In this document: positions 11,016 through 23,500 of the stretch, piece by piece
How the letters are laid out: every line of letters begins with the position of its first letter
Numbering within the stretch: the first letter of the stretch is position 1
Assembly (NCBI RefSeq): GCF_016808335.1
Contig: NC_053141.1
Location: 3,733,326 to 3,797,325 of the forward strand
DNA from: Panicum virgatum
Lineage: Eukaryota; Streptophyta; Magnoliopsida; Poales; Poaceae
Direction of reading: 5' to 3'
DNA: 64,000 nt
Made by a program: the position numbers and the translations under genes
Notes under the pieces: generated by a model
Told to the model about the DNA's origin: nothing
The model's database searches: none
Seen by the model: only the letters and a program-made list of their open reading frames with translations

Positions 11016-11789
11016 CAAAGTCTGCCAATGCCCGAAAAACTAGAAAATGATCTAGTGAATATACACAATCAGAGAGGGAGGGGAGGAAAGGGGAGAAAGA
11101 AGAGGGGTAATTCGGTCACAAAGAAGAGGGCCGTCGTCGTGGTCGCTGGGACCGCTAGTGCGCGAGGCCGCCGAGCGGGCAGCGCGGCCTCTGCCTGCCA
11201 CCGGAGGTTCGGCGCTCGCGCCGTTGGGTGTGGATGAGTGAGCTAAGGAGCGGGGCGACGAAAAGCGGATCATGCCGCCGTCCAGACGGGTTTGGATGGG
11301 GGTGGCGGCTGGCGCTCGCGGCCTCCTGCGCTCGGCTGCTGGATGAGACTGGGGAGAGAGCTTGCTGATGGATGATGGAGAGGTCGGAGATTAAAAAATT
11401 TGACATGCGGGGTCTACAAAAATTGAAAGTACACGTTAACGTTGTAGATACTTTGTTCCACGGATGATCTATATCTAACGTTATAGAGAGCTGCACTCTG
11501 TAACTATTGCGGCCGCCCTAAGATCAGTCTTAATGTATAGTTTCATTACACAGTTGTATAAAAAAAATAGATAACTGTGCTAGATAAGTGCCGAAATAAT
11601 GACAACGTATTAGGTGTAAACCAATATTTTTGTGCAACTATGCAAACTTCTAATTTGGGCCACATGAACAACATCTAATGCGCAGGGGGATTGGGAGGGG
11701 AATTTGCAAAGCTATGACTAGAGGCGGGTGCTTGAGATTTGCGCAAAAAGCTCAACTAATCGATAAAGATTATTAGGCATTCACCTACT
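11016..11789. other. Unassigned flank, GC-rich then AT-rich
   Basis: No gene supported. 11060-11330 is GC-rich with short overlapping ORFs on both strands and no recognisable domain. From 11515 a stretch (GATCAGTCTTAATGTATAG and following) resembles the end of a grass MITE that also seems represented at 19795-19850. I could not find its second terminus. Confidence 0.4.
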
Positions 11790-12365
11790 TCACCACCGAC
11801 GCGTCTCCCTCGCCGTCGCGGCGGCCGTGAACAGCCATGTCGCCGGCACGGGCCCATCATCCCCATCATCATCCTGCGGCGGGCGCGGTAGGAAGTAGGT
11901 GACCCTCCTGTCGAACATGCCGTACACGGCGGCGTGGTGGTCAGCTGATCTCCGGCGCGGCGGCTCCCAGAACGACATGCCCGCGCAGTCGTCCGGCAGG
12001 AAGAAGATCTGGTCGCCGAGCGGGTAGCGTCGTCCCCGCACGGCCCGCGAGCACAGCCGCCCGACGAACAGCGCCTGGTCGCCGACCAGGCTGCTCAGCT
12101 CCTCCCACTCGGACGACGCCAGGTCGGCGCGGAGCACCGTGAACCGATCGCCACCGGCGGCGCGCGGCGGAAACCGCCGCCGCACCATGAGCAGCGCGCC
12201 GTCGCCGGACGGGACGAGATAATGGACCGTGGCGGTGGTCGGGGCTCTCGGGCCGTGCAGGGCGCCCTCGATGACGCGCTCGACTCGGGAAACGAACCGC
12301 TCGCCGGTGCTGTCGTTAACGCCGACGTCGAAGGCAAGGAGGTCCCAAACATGGTGTAACTTCAA
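11790..12365 (-). pseudogene. DUF295-type F-box protein fragment (C-terminal part)
   Basis: 191 open codons. The sequence matches the C-terminal half of plant DUF295/KIB-type proteins by pattern: a hydrophobic VWDLLAFDV start, GALLMVRRRF, WEELSSLVGDQALFVGR, YPLGDQIFFLPDDC, VYGMFDRRVTYFLP and a final TWLFTA. In full-length family members an N-terminal F-box and ~150 residues precede this. Here the coding-like pattern stops at about 12350, where AT-rich DNA begins, and there is no credible start codon or promoter. High GC distinguishes it from the flank. Most likely a 5'-truncated gene remnant. An upstream exon across an intron is possible, but a transposon begins only ~400 bp away. Confidence 0.55.
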
Positions 12366-12774
12366 TTTAAAGGTTGAAAATCAAACTTTTACATAGTTCG
12401 AGAATGTAAATCGGGCTTTTCCCTAAATAAAATGATCATCATAAATAATTAAATATAAGCTCAATCTTGCATGAACTTCAATCGATAATTCTATATTGGA
12501 GCGAACCTCATAGAGCAGACTTGAATGACCGTTGAGTACGACTATTGCAATAGATTTTACTCCCTGCAGGGTGTACATTTTTTCCCACACAAGGCGCAAG
12601 ACCAACGACCATACCCATTGCACCAAAAATAAGTGCTAATTCATGCTCTCAACCTTTCGCATACCCACACCCGGCGATGAGAGGGCGGCCGGAGATGGAT
12701 AAGTGTCATTCTCATATCATTGATAGCATAGATTTCGCATCCCGCCAAGAATGATATAAGGGAAAAAAAATTTG
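12366..12774. other. AT-rich spacer without recognisable gene
   Basis: AT-rich sequence between the DUF295 fragment and the TIR element. I see no ORF with family resemblance, no TSD for the neighbouring element and no RNA gene. Confidence 0.4.
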
Positions 12775-12864
12775 TAAGGCCCTCAAACAAAATGCACTTC
12801 CTTCTATAGCCCCTGAAAAATTAAATCATCCTTCTATGGCCATCTTTTTATTTTCAATCCCTTC

Positions 12865-14335
12865 TGTAACGAATATGACACCATTTATGCCATTTCAAGT
12901 GATTTTGGTAATCGTATGACAACGCAATTAATGTGACTAATGGTTTTGTTGAGTGAACATTTGTAGATCTCAGAAATAAAGTAAAAAGTACATACAAAGC
13001 AAAACACGAAGAAAGAACTCAAAAAAACACTGAATTGGACGAGTTCTACTGTAAAACAACAGCACCGGTTTAACCGATGCCTAAGCATCGATGCATCCGA
13101 CTCATGACGGAAGAACCGACGCCTTCACGTCGGCTCATTTCTTAGCGAAGAATGGAATCAAGCCAAGTCAACCTTTAGGCACCGGTTGAACCGATGGGGT
13201 AAAAAGAGGTATCGGTGCAATCAACGTACTATTGTCCAGAGACGATGTCAAGCGCGCAGAAGCCAAGTCTTCAGCACCCGATGAACCGATGGTGCATCGA
13301 AGTATTGTATCGGTGCAATAACGTCAGCAGAAGAGGGAGGTCCAACGACTAGTCCAGATGTTGTGTGTGACCGGTTTAACCGACACGCAATCATCGGTTA
13401 AACCGATGGTTCCGCAGACAGAGCGTCAGAAGTCCAACGGCTACTTCAGGTCTGAAAGTGACCGGTTGAACCGACGCTACCCCATACAGAGGCATCGATT
13501 AAACCGATGGTTTGCTGATTTCAACTATCCGTTGGAGCAACGGCTCCAAGACTTGGTGGCCTATATATACGACTCATCCCGGCAATTTTGTTGTTGCTGG
13601 AGACTAGAGAGACCCTATACACATTGAAGAACATCTCCAAGCCAACCCAAGTGCATATTGATCAAATCCTTAGACTTAGCACAAGCTTTGTGAGTGATAG
13701 TGCTAGAATTAGCTTTTTAGAGAGTGTGAGAGCAAGGTGTTGTGCCTTGTGGCTGGTTCTAGAGTGAACCAAACTTTGTATTTCTGTGTGCCGGCCTCCT
13801 TGGAGCATTGGTGGCTCGCCGGCATGTTAACGACCCTCCGGTTTGGTGTGGAGCGGCGTCGACAATTTTGTGCAGGGGACGGAGACCCCTCCTTCATGGG
13901 CAAGCTCCCTTAATGGAAAGCGGGATCAAGATGGTCGTGATTGTGTTCATGGAAGAGACTTGATTGTCGGGAAGCGAAACTTTTCGTGAGTGCTTCAACA
14001 ACGTGGATGTAGGGGCGCTTTTGTGGCAATCCGAACCACGGAATAAATCTTCATGTCGAGAGTTTGCTTCCTCTCATCCCTCCTTTAAGCTTCCACTTTT
14101 CATATTGCAATCTTTGTGCCTTTACTTTCATAGAGTAGTATCTTGATATGATTGGTTATAGGTTGCTAAACTCTTTTGGGATGAGGGTTTCACACTAGAA
14201 GAATATTAGTTGCACATCTAGATAGTATGTTTTAGATTAAGGTTTTGTACAAACTAGTTGGAGCAATAGGTTAAGACTTTAAAGTGCCTCATTCACCATC
14301 TCCCTCTCTTAGACTAGAGCACCCGATCACTTTCA
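12865..14335 (+). repeat. Solo LTR of a Sirevirus-type copia element
   Basis: 1471 bp from TGTAACGAATATG to GATCACTTTCA, flanked by the 5-bp TSD CCTTC at 12860-12864 and 14336-14340. It contains many CACCGGTTGAACCGATG-type motifs at 13065-13505, a TATATATA box at 13562-13569 and the pyrimidine-rich 3' end typical of the family. It resembles the solo LTR at 35091-36659 and the LTR at 53228-62021. The TSD and the lack of internal sequence show deletion by LTR-LTR recombination after insertion into the TIR element. Confidence 0.85.
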
Positions 14336-14639
14336 CCTTCCATGGCCCTACCGTTACCTCTCCAGTCAAATCCCAGTTAATCCCAGTTAAGTGGTGGTGA
14401 AAAGACAAAAATACCCATGGCACTACCAACAGTTATTCAGATCTCACAGAACGGATATTGGACATGTATTATTTTTTATTAACAGCATGATATTACGAAG
14501 CACACAATCCCCGTTTTGAACAGACTAGAAATAGCATCATGCACAACAATTGTTTTTCAAAATAATAAGGTTAATCAATAATAAGGCAAATGGCAGGCGT
14601 GAGGTCTGTTAGTCTATTCCGTTTTTGCGTGACGGACGG

Positions 14640-15390
14640 AGCCTGTCGCCGTGAAGGCCTGCCCTCTTGCTTCTCCAGCTATGGAAGCACGATACGCCTC
14701 TTCTTTCAGATCCCAGCAAGCTACAGCCTCCGCTCCTTCTCCTCTCCTCGGCAACGACGTCGCAACACTTCAGCAGCCCCTCCACCAGCACGCCGATCAA
14801 GTAGCAGCAATAGCGCCGAATCCATCTCCTCCTCGGCATCGCCTCCGCAGGCGAACCGGACGAGCGCGCGTGGAGCGCCTGCTCCCCGTCAACCCGGTCC
14901 TGCCCTCCGTGGACGCTGCCACCGGCGTCACCTCCAGGGAGTCACCATCGACGTGGAGCACGAGCACCCCATCCCGGCGTGCTACGACAGCGCCTGGGAC
15001 GCGACCGCGGTGCGCGTGTTCGTGCTCGAGTGCAGCGCCGACGGGATGGCGGCAGTCAGCCGGCGCGCGGAGGCTGTGCCTGGGGGACGGCCGCGGGCGG
15101 GGCGCCGCGTCCCTGGCTGCCGCCTCACGCGCGCGTTCTGGGCACCCTCCCTGGCTACTCCACCCACGCGCGCCTCGGCCATCGCTGCGCAGCGCGGAAC
15201 AGGCCGCCGCCGCGCCCGCGCGCGCGTCCTGGGCCCCGGACGACTCCTCCATGTGCGGCTGGATGGGGGCGGGCGCCAGATCCGCAGGCAGGTAGCCGCC
15301 GCCGCCGGGAGCAGGATTGGGCGGTGGGGGCGGACTCGGGCGTGGGGGCGGCGTGGGGTTCCATTGGGGAAGGGAAAGTGAGGCAGGGGC
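14640..15390. other. GC-rich, probably captured segment in the TIR element
   Basis: Long overlapping ORFs exist in several frames on both strands, for example plus strand 14590-15381 and minus strand 14797-15402. That is expected from GC-rich, stop-poor DNA. No frame gives a recognisable domain. The sharp contrast in base composition with the AT-rich TIR flanks suggests exon-derived DNA picked up by the element. I cannot tell which gene or strand it came from. Confidence 0.4.
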
Positions 15391-15561
15391 AATTTGGTCC
15401 AAAATTGCTACTAAATATTTGACACCGGGAACTCTAACGGGAGCAGCCTAACTGATGTAACAGCAGAGCTATAGAAGGGACTGAAAATAAAAAAATGGTC
15501 ATAGAAGGGGGTTTTAACTTTCCAGGGCAATAAAAAGAGTGCAGTTTGTTTGAGGGCCTTA

Positions 15562-17493
15562 GGGCACGTAAAATGGCAATAAATACCTCGTCTACGACCG
15601 GTTAATTGTGATAATCGAAGTGCATTTATCGCTGAACCGAGGCTTCTGTCGTCTCGCGCTTGGGCTCGTGGCCCGAGCGGAAATCGTCAGTTCGTCGCCC
15701 GTTGTACGTGCCGTCGGCGACTCAGTGACGGGGAGGCTTGATCCTCTGCTCCCCGGCCCGATTTGGCGGGCAGAAGCGCGCGCAAATCCTCGGATGGCGG
15801 CAAATCCTTTTTCTCCTTCCGTCTGCATCAGAAAATCCCCAAGCGCGGCGGAGCGGAGGGAGGTAGCGCCATGGGGTCTGAGCAGCAATCCGCTGCAGCG
15901 GCGCATGAGATCCTTGCTGGCTCCGTGGCGCACGAGCGGAAGGAGGTAGCAGCGCGGGCGCGGGCTGCAAAGCTCAGGATGACGCAGGGTGAGAAGGCAG
16001 CGATGGCGGCGCATGGGAGGAGGGCGGCGACGGCGGCGCAGCAGCCTTGGCCCGAAGAGCAAAGATTCGCCGCCCGTAGCCTCGCCGGTGGCTGATCCAG
16101 CACTGGCCCAACCTTTGGCGCCCCCCAAGATCGACCGGAGCCAGAATCTTCCCGGCCACCCCAAGGTCATATGGCGGCATGAACTTCTCCGGCAGCCCCA
16201 GCCTGACGTCGTCCCCGATGGCCAGGCATGAACCACTATCTCAACCATGGATTAATGCCGACCTGACAGATTGGTAAGTTTTCTGAATTGCATCCTAAAT
16301 TGCAATTGCAATGATATAGCTACTGATTGTATAAGCGTTCTGATTAATTGGTAGAGCAACTGTTAGGCTCAGGGTATCATTGCAATTGTTCAGTTGGTAA
16401 TATTATGAGTAGAAGTGCTGAAATATGATGTTCTGTTCTAGTGGTAGTGTCAAGAGTAATTATTATAATCTGGGGAATCCAGTGCGGTCTGTCATCTGCT
16501 CCTACTCCTACCACTAGTAATTTAGACTTGTTTCTGAAATTGGTGAGTGCTACTAAGATATTGTGAACAGGTTCTACCACTAGTATTTTTTTTTCCTAAA
16601 TGTCAACCTGAATGTCAGTTCATGCATGTTTCCTTCCTGATCCTCTATGCTTCCTGTATGTGAATGTTGAAGATCATCAGATGACATTTTTGTTGCTTGT
16701 ATGTCGACCTATGTGCATCCCTGCAAAAATCATACATGCATACCATTCTGAATGTCAGCCTATTTGTTAGTTTCACTTGCAGAGTGGGCTCATTCTATTC
16801 CAGAAAGGAAAGCTTTGATCCTTTGTCTGAATTAGTCTTTCAGTTCTGGTTACGTCTTCTGCTTCTGGATGTCTTCTCTTTAAAAAAGAAATATTTGGAT
16901 TGAGTTGAGGCAAAATTCGATGAATTTGTACTGGTTGAAAGCATCTATTTTAGATTCATGACACCAAAGTCTTCTGAAACTTAGCAAATATTCTTAAATG
17001 ATTAGATTCTAGAGAGTCATGTAGGTCGCCTTTTGTATCTTTCAGTTTCTGTTCAGGTTCAGGTTTCGGTTTCTTTAACTGAATCAGACATGTTTGTTTA
17101 TTTGTAATCAATTTTTTTTTCTAAACTGAATGTGTAAACAATTTTTTTGGTCTTATTGCCTCTATGATGCAGGGATAATGATCCAGTTCGATCAGGTGGA
17201 TTCATGCAAATGATTTATTTGCTTGTGATTTATTTGCGTATATACTATCATCTCTTAAAAATATTTATGTGATTTATTTGCATTCACAAATAATTCTTTT
17301 ATGTATGCCACAAACCAATACACAAAGAATCATTTCACATATTTGATCACAACATTTCATGTGCCTAAGCATGCATTAAATAGCTTGCAGACAACAACAC
17401 AGACACACCATTGTACAAGTTGTCTGTTCTGTCGTCTACGTATGCTATTCTAGACACATACAAACGGCAGTTGTCTAACCATTGTACATGCCC
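15562..17493. mobile_element. PIF/Harbinger (Tourist-like) element
   Basis: The left end GGGCACGTAAAATGG and the right end CCATTGTACATGCCC are inverted repeats (13 of 15 matching). They are flanked by TTA at 15559-15561 and 17494-17496, the 3-bp target duplication of the PIF/Harbinger superfamily. The terminal ...ACAATGG pattern is like Tourist/mPing-type ends. The left third (15640-16250) is GC-rich and may be captured gene sequence; the rest is AT-rich with no transposase. The left TTA is also the last 3 bp of the preceding TIR element, so this one inserted exactly at its end. Confidence 0.6.
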
Positions 17494-17496
17494 TTA

Positions 17497-18600
17497 CGAG
17501 GAATTTTCTCATGATATAAATAAAATATGTCTTGAATGAATGGCAAAACTTATAGGATGTTAATGCAACATAGATTGATAGATCAAATATTTGTAAAGGA
17601 TAGGCTGAAAATCGTGAAGGGCGGACTGCCTGCTCGGGAGGGCGGACAGTCCGACGTGTATAAGATTGTGCAGAGCCTCTGCTGGGCTGTGAAATGTGAG
17701 GCGGACACTCCGGCCCATGGGGGCAGACTGTCCGCAGTCGAAATGTGCGCGGCCAAGTTTTGGCCGTGGTTCTGTTGGTTCAAGAGGAGAGGGCCGGCCT
17801 GTGCGCCCGACGGCCGAGGCTCGTCGGCAGCTCCGGCCACCATTTCGTGCGCCATTTGTTTCTACGTGTTCCTGGGAGGGTCTCTAGAGTCCATTCCAAC
17901 ATGTGGATTCAACATGCATCGTGGTTACAAAGCTCTAGCCCAACAATGGTGATTTGGCCCTAATGGTTTCCAAGAACTTAAACCTAGGGCAATGGTGAGT
18001 GGATCGGGAGGTTGGTGGCTCACCGGCGACGAGCACGGCTCCGGTGAGGGCCGTGGGTTGGCGTAGAGCAGTGTCGGTGAAGCTTGGCACGTTCTTGCCC
18101 TTGAGCTTGAGGAGGAAGGTGAAGTAGGGAGGAGGAAAAAAGGCTTGGGGAAGCTTCTTGCTCCAAGCTTGAGGGAGAGGATGACGTCAGGGTGGTCGAG
18201 CTTGCCGGCGTCGGACTCCGGCGATCCTCCAACGAGGCTCCAGCGAGGTTGGAGCAGCTCCAATGGAGGGAGCCTAGGGAGCACCTCCAAGTTTGCTAGG
18301 GAAGAGAGAGAGAGTAGAGTGAAATGAGCGAGGAGAGGGGGAGCTGGTGCTGCTCAGCTGGGTGTACAGGTGGGCCCTCTAGGGGTACGTGTCGGCCGAG
18401 CCCTGAGCTGGCGACATACAACATGTGGTACTCCAAGTTAAAATTTGATACATTTTTGTATTTATTTGTTATATTTAACTAATTAATTGTATTTCAAGCA
18501 ATTTTTTCAATCAAGTCAAATTTGAACCGCAAGTGATTCAAATAATAGAATAAAATAATTAAAAAATAATATTCATGTTATTTAACATAGTTTGAGGCCT
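17497..18600. other. LTR-like fragments, unassigned
   Basis: 17600-17760 carries GGCGGACAGTCCG-type palindromic motifs like those in Sirevirus LTRs, followed by GC-rich sequence to 18330. I could not find LTR termini or a TSD. Short ORFs here (for example 17536-17952) show no family resemblance. Confidence 0.35.
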
Positions 18601-19764
18601 TACCTATCAAATAAAAAGAAATTGCAACCATCTTGTTTAGGAAATAGGACCACAAATGTGTGTTCGAATGATTTTAAAATTCTAAAAAAACAATTGAAGT
18701 CTGAAAATTATGAGATTTGTCAATATCTCATGATATCATATGTGGAGGCTGTGTTAAAAATTTGAGTGGGTTTCGCAATTTTGTCACGTACGATGCTTAC
18801 AAATGGAAACATCTGCAAAGAAGAATCAGAGAGTTGAGAAGGATGCGGTTAGGTTTGGAGTGGAAGTGACGATCAAATTTGGGTTTGACTTCAAAAATTT
18901 TTCTATAGCCAATAGACAATATACATTGTTTCGTGTAAAATTTTGGTAATTTTTTGGAACCATTTGATAATTTAAATGTATCAAGTGCAATTATATAATT
19001 TATATAAATTGAATTTTGATCTATAACTGCATAAAATAATGCAATAATATGAGTAGAAAAATTAAATACATATAGTTGAGTGAATTTGATAAGGTATATT
19101 CAAATTGCATGGTAATCAATTTGGAAGAATTAAAGAAGAAGGAAACAAAAAGAACAAAAAAAAGAAGGAAACAAAAAAAATAAAAAAAGGTTTGACGTGC
19201 GCTTTGCCGTGTGCCTTGATCTGGCACACGACAAAGTGAACTTCAAATTTCGTAAACGACCTCAGATGGAGAAACTTCCAAAACGAAAGTTGTAGATCTC
19301 AAAAAGTTATGAAACTTTGTAGTTTGACAACTTTTTAATTTAAATTCGTTTAGGATCTCAAACAAGCAATTTAGACTCGATTTAGTATAGTATATGGGGA
19401 AAGAAAATGAAGTATAGATACAACTAAGTGTGTGGTGTAGTGGTAAAGAAGGTTAGATGTGAGGGGGAGGTCGCGGGTTCGAAACCCGCCGACTCTGTTG
19501 TGCCTAAAAACTGTTGCGATTTGCGACTTTGATGGAGTGGGTAGCTGGCTGACTGGTGGGGTCCTCCCCGAATTTAATTTTTTTGTTTTCTATTTTTAAA
19601 ATCAGTTTTCTAAAAAATTCTTTGCCCGATAAATGACACACGGTAAATGGCCTCTTTGCCGACGCCTATTTGCCATGTGCCTTTTGCCGTGTGCAACACA
19701 CGACAAAGGATTTGCCGTGGGTATTTTGGCCTAGCACACGGCAAAAGACCTGATTCCCTTAGTG
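18600..19764. mobile_element. CACTA element, right part only
   Basis: Ends at 19764 with CCTGATTCCCTTAGTG, the inverse of a CACTAAGGGAATCAGG terminus. It is preceded by subterminal TTTGCCGTGTGC / ACACGGCAAA repeats in both orientations (19190-19230, 19615-19750), the hallmark of grass En/Spm (CACTA) elements. I did not find the matching left terminus, so the start given is only approximate. No transposase is visible. Confidence 0.65.
19434..19500 (+). other. tRNA-like A/B-box sequence inside the CACTA element
   Basis: GTGGTGTAGTGGTAA resembles a Pol III A box. GGTTCGAAACC, about 30 bp downstream, is a B box with a flanking inverted stem (CGCGGGTTCGAAACCCGC). It does not fold as a full tRNA by eye: there is no clear acceptor stem or CCA-adjacent pairing. 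Probably a tRNA-derived part of the transposon, not a functional tRNA gene. Confidence 0.45.
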
Positions 19765-19999
19765 CTTACCAAGTCAGCAAAACTGCTGATGTGTCATGTA
19801 TTTAATATTCATGAAACTCTTATGGCACCTGCACTGAGACTGGCCTAAGCCACACGCCCCTAACCGCATTGGCATGTCTTTCTTTTCCTCCATCTCAGGA
19901 GGGTCTAGTATGCTTGTGTTGACCACAATAGGGAAACCTAGTACAAAGACGTCGCAAAGCAGAACAACGTACTAAGCAGTTTCTAGACCAACAAAGACG

Positions 20000-20578
20000 T
20001 TGTGTGTAACTAGCGTTGGCATTCTGTCCAAGGACCAAGGCCCCCATGTATCGTCTTGCATCGAGCCCTTGCACGCATTGATCGATGCACATGACATGTC
20101 GGCCGGTGTGTTTGCTTGGAGTATATTCGCGGCAACGCGTGTTGGTCGTGCTGGGTGGCATCTTGCTGGGGCCGTCGGCCCTGTGCCGGTGGGCGCCTTC
20201 CGCCGCACCGTCTTGCTGCCGTTGAGCGCCGCGGCGCTGGACACCGTGTCGGGCCTCGGCCCGCTGCTCTTCCTCCTCCTGGTCGTCCACTCGTCCTCGA
20301 GCTCGACTTCCGCGCCCTCGCGGTCTCCGGCGGCGGTGGTGGGCCCAGGGGCGACAAGCTCGCACCGGTCTACATCCTCGGGGCACATGTGAGTGCAGGT
20401 GCTGGATGACACAACATTCGCCATCTTCGTGATCATGGCGCTGACGACGACGCCGTTCATGACTGCTCTGTACCGCAGGACGCTGACGGCAACCGGACCG
20501 GAGACTCGGAGAGCGATCAAGGGCGGTGACGTTTGCCTGCCCGGCTTAGCTAGCTCAAGCGGAGAGGTTCAGACTTGA
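20000..20578 (+). pseudogene. CHX-type cation/H+ antiporter pseudogene
   Basis: Two separated stretches resemble plant CHX antiporters. At 20210-20285 the phrase SAAALDTVSGLGPLLFLLLV corresponds to an early membrane helix region, continued in another frame as LELDFRALAVSGGG. At 20400-20560 the phrase VLDDTTFAIFVIMALTTTPF plus MTALYRR corresponds to the last helix of the transport domain. The middle of the transporter and the C-terminal cytosolic region are missing, and the frame changes at about 20285. GC content is high relative to the flanks. The assignment rests on remembered family patterns, so it is moderately uncertain. Confidence 0.5.
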
Positions 20579-23500
20579 GAGTGCACGGCCGGCCGGCAGG
20601 TGTTGCTGATCGATCAATAATGTTCAGGGCCAGGGTTGCAGATATGTAAATGTGTGCGAATTAAGTTGACTGTCGTGTGCAAGTGTAGTATGTGTGCTTG
20701 CTATAACCGCAGGAGATGATCGTCAACATCCTCATTGGATCCATGTCAAAGGTCTCAAGTTTCTAGCTCTCGAGTCTCGACAGCAGCAGGCTAAGGATCT
20801 GGAGATCCAGACAGAGGTCCCAGCTAGCTAGGCTTAGCTTATTAGTGTGATTTATGCTTTTACTAGCATTATGGGTGGTCTATTGACTGTAGTAAACAAT
20901 TTTCTTTTCAAATAAGTCAATTTTTTTTATTATATTCGATCCCCTGATCGAACTTCAAAACCATAGCTATTTCAAGGTGGTTTCAGATAACATGGCGTAC
21001 ACATGGCAGCGAGTGTCGCCTCGCCGATGGCTTCCGCAACACCTCTCTTCTTTTCTACCTCGTCTTTTTCGTTCTCTCTCTAACGACTCTTTTTCATCTT
21101 TCCGCCCCTCCCCAAATTGGTTCAAGGTCCGTGCGCAGTTTTGCTAGAATTTTTTTTTGTAAGTGACGTGGTGCAAAATCAGGGTGAATCATGATCAAGG
21201 TCAATATAATTACACGAGATCTATCGGTAATTCAGGGAACAAATTTGTCTAGCATTGGAGTTTGAAGGGCAATCGGACTTCAGCAATAGCTCATGTATGG
21301 GTCATAGAATGGCCAAGGACCAAGCCAAATGAAACACCCATCGAGTATCCGCTTGCATCTCTACATGTCAAATTAACACCTAAGAATATCCTCAAAAAAA
21401 AAAAACGCAAAGGTTCATCGATCATATACTAAGGTCACTGTCATTCACCGAGAGTTTCTCAAATTAAATGTACGATATGTGATTGTCGCCCATTCTATGT
21501 ATACACCTTTATTTGCTTTCAATGTATAATAATAATTTCCATAAAAACTTGATCCCAAAACCATTCAACTTGATCACCAAAGATTTCACTTGGTTACTCG
21601 TCCAAAGTACTGTAATGAAATTGCTTGGGTCAATTCACCCTCTAGTAAAACTAGGTCAATTATATTCACTTGCTTGCTTGCCGTTCTTCCTGTAGTCATG
21701 TATGTGCATGCAAGCTGCTACCTGCTTTGCCTATACAGTGCTCATCACCATTCATCCATCTCCAGAATACTAGCACGCAGTTCGTTGGAAATAGCTAGTG
21801 TACATCTAGTTGGGAGCTAGTAGGTTAATAAATAGATTAATGGATCATTCATGTTGTTCCTGCTCTTAATATACCATTGGCATAGTTGCGCTAGATTTGT
21901 TTAACGCCAACGCCGCCCTTCTCCCACGCTCGTTACAACTGTTCGTTCTGCACAAAGATGTGCAGTTTGCGCTTTGACTGAAACAAACTGAACCCTGCTA
22001 GATTCAGACAAGAAGAAATGCAAATCATCATGTGCCATAGGATATGATTTTAGTGGTGGCAGATGGCAGATTCAAAGGCTGAGCTTTGAACTTGTTGACA
22101 ATTAACTTCGGTATGGTCAGTTACTTCCATGTGAATTCTGTCCTAATACAAAGTGAGTATCTTTTCTATAAAAACTGAGAAATGATCGAGACGTGTTGAG
22201 TATATATCTTCAGTTAACTATGTCTGTTTCACCTGGAGGAAATCAAAAGCAAGTGCACCTGATCAGTCAACTCTAAGATAATTAAGGGAGAGCGAGTGAG
22301 GAACCGTTTCCACTATTTACTGTGAAAAGTTACCCGGCCGATCGTTTCATCTGATGATCCGGCACCTCTTTCTTTCTTTCTTTGCCGGTTAGTCTGCTCC
22401 GATCAGGCGAAAGAGCAGAGAAACGGAAACGAATTGCTTGGTTGCGTGTGGGGAAGATGATCGATGGCAGTTTTTATGCACATGCTTTCCTTCAAAGTAC
22501 AGTTTCGTTGGACAACCATTACTGTAGAGCTTCACATGAACACTGTGAGGCCACACCATCGCCGTCCGGCCGGCCGTCGTCAGTTTCGCTGCCACCGCTG
22601 CTGCTAGCCACATGATTTCGCGTGCCTGCTGCCGATCGATCGATGATCATGAGCTCTAAGATGGGGTTTTTGTAATCATCGTGCCTGCAAATGGCCAATG
22701 ATTAATTTGACGACGGTGCCTACAGTCGCCGGCCCTTCGATCGCCGACACGGACTATATAATTTACCCAGCCAATGCAACAGGGAAGTAATTTCTTTAAT
22801 TCTTCTCGTTGTTTATTCAGGAAACTCATGGCATTTTACGCCACTTGTCTGATCTCCTAGTATATATGGCTATATATATCTTACAGTCATAATGTGTTCT
22901 TGTTCCTCAGTGGTATAGTAATAAGATCCAACCATTTCCCTGACGAGAACTGCCTGTATGATCACTCACTCGACTGCCAGGAATCAGTATCATCACAACA
23001 ATGCTGAGGTCTCGACAGTACATAAAGATCGTTACGTACGTGGTTGCATCGTCCGGCAGATGGAGCTGGTGCAGGGGCAGAGGCAGCTGCGCGTGGATCG
23101 ATCGGTGGCCCTCACCTCGCGCACTGTGGCTCCAGCACCGTGTTGCTTGGATCTCAATAGGGACCTCATGAACCACCACACCGTCTGCTTTTGCTTGCTA
23201 AGCGTACGACCTCTCTATCTCCATCCCTCCCTCCCTCCAGGAGGCAAGCAATGCAAGGCGCATGGCGACATGGCAACAATGGCGGCATCTACCTCTGCCT
23301 GTTGCGGCATCTATCCATCCTCGTCTACATTCTGGCTACTAGCTCCAAATGATGCCCTGTGTGAAAATTTAAACTATATCTACAAATTAAAGGCTAAAGG
23401 CCTACGGCTTGGTTTGGAAAACATGAATTTCACAGACATTTAAGGAAACGGCCATTTGACACAAAACATATGAGATTTGCACATGAACCACTCGTACTGA

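Larger units (their letters stand above)
12775..15561. mobile_element. Terminal-inverted-repeat DNA element, superfamily uncertain, with nested solo LTR
   Basis: The left end (TAAGGCCCTCAAACAAA at 12775) and the right end (its inverse ending GAGGGCCTTA at 15561) are inverted repeats of about 130 bp with scattered mismatches. The left TIR is split by a solo LTR at 12865-14335; without it the element is about 1.3 kb. The interior at 14640-15380 is very GC-rich, unlike the TIRs, as in gene-capturing Pack-type elements. I found no TSD: the left flank ends AAATTTG, and the right flank is interrupted by the next element. Long TIRs favour Mutator-like; TAA/TTA ends would allow PIF-like. Confidence 0.65.

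Noticed and set aside
14590..15422. Several ORFs of 130-260 codons on both strands in the TIR element
   Set aside because: Open frames exist in almost every phase because the DNA is GC-rich and stop-poor. No frame resembles a protein family.
12775..15561. Clear TSD for the first TIR element
   Set aside because: I compared 3, 8 and 9 bp flanks for several possible ends, also after removing the adjacent PIF element, and found no match.
15592..16248. 218-codon minus-strand ORF and plus-strand 15763-16095 as a gene
   Set aside because: Overlapping frames on both strands, inside a probable PIF element, no recognisable domain. Kept only as possible captured sequence.
19434..19500. A true tRNA gene
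   Set aside because: A and B boxes are present, but I cannot pair an acceptor stem or anticodon arm, and it lies inside a CACTA element.
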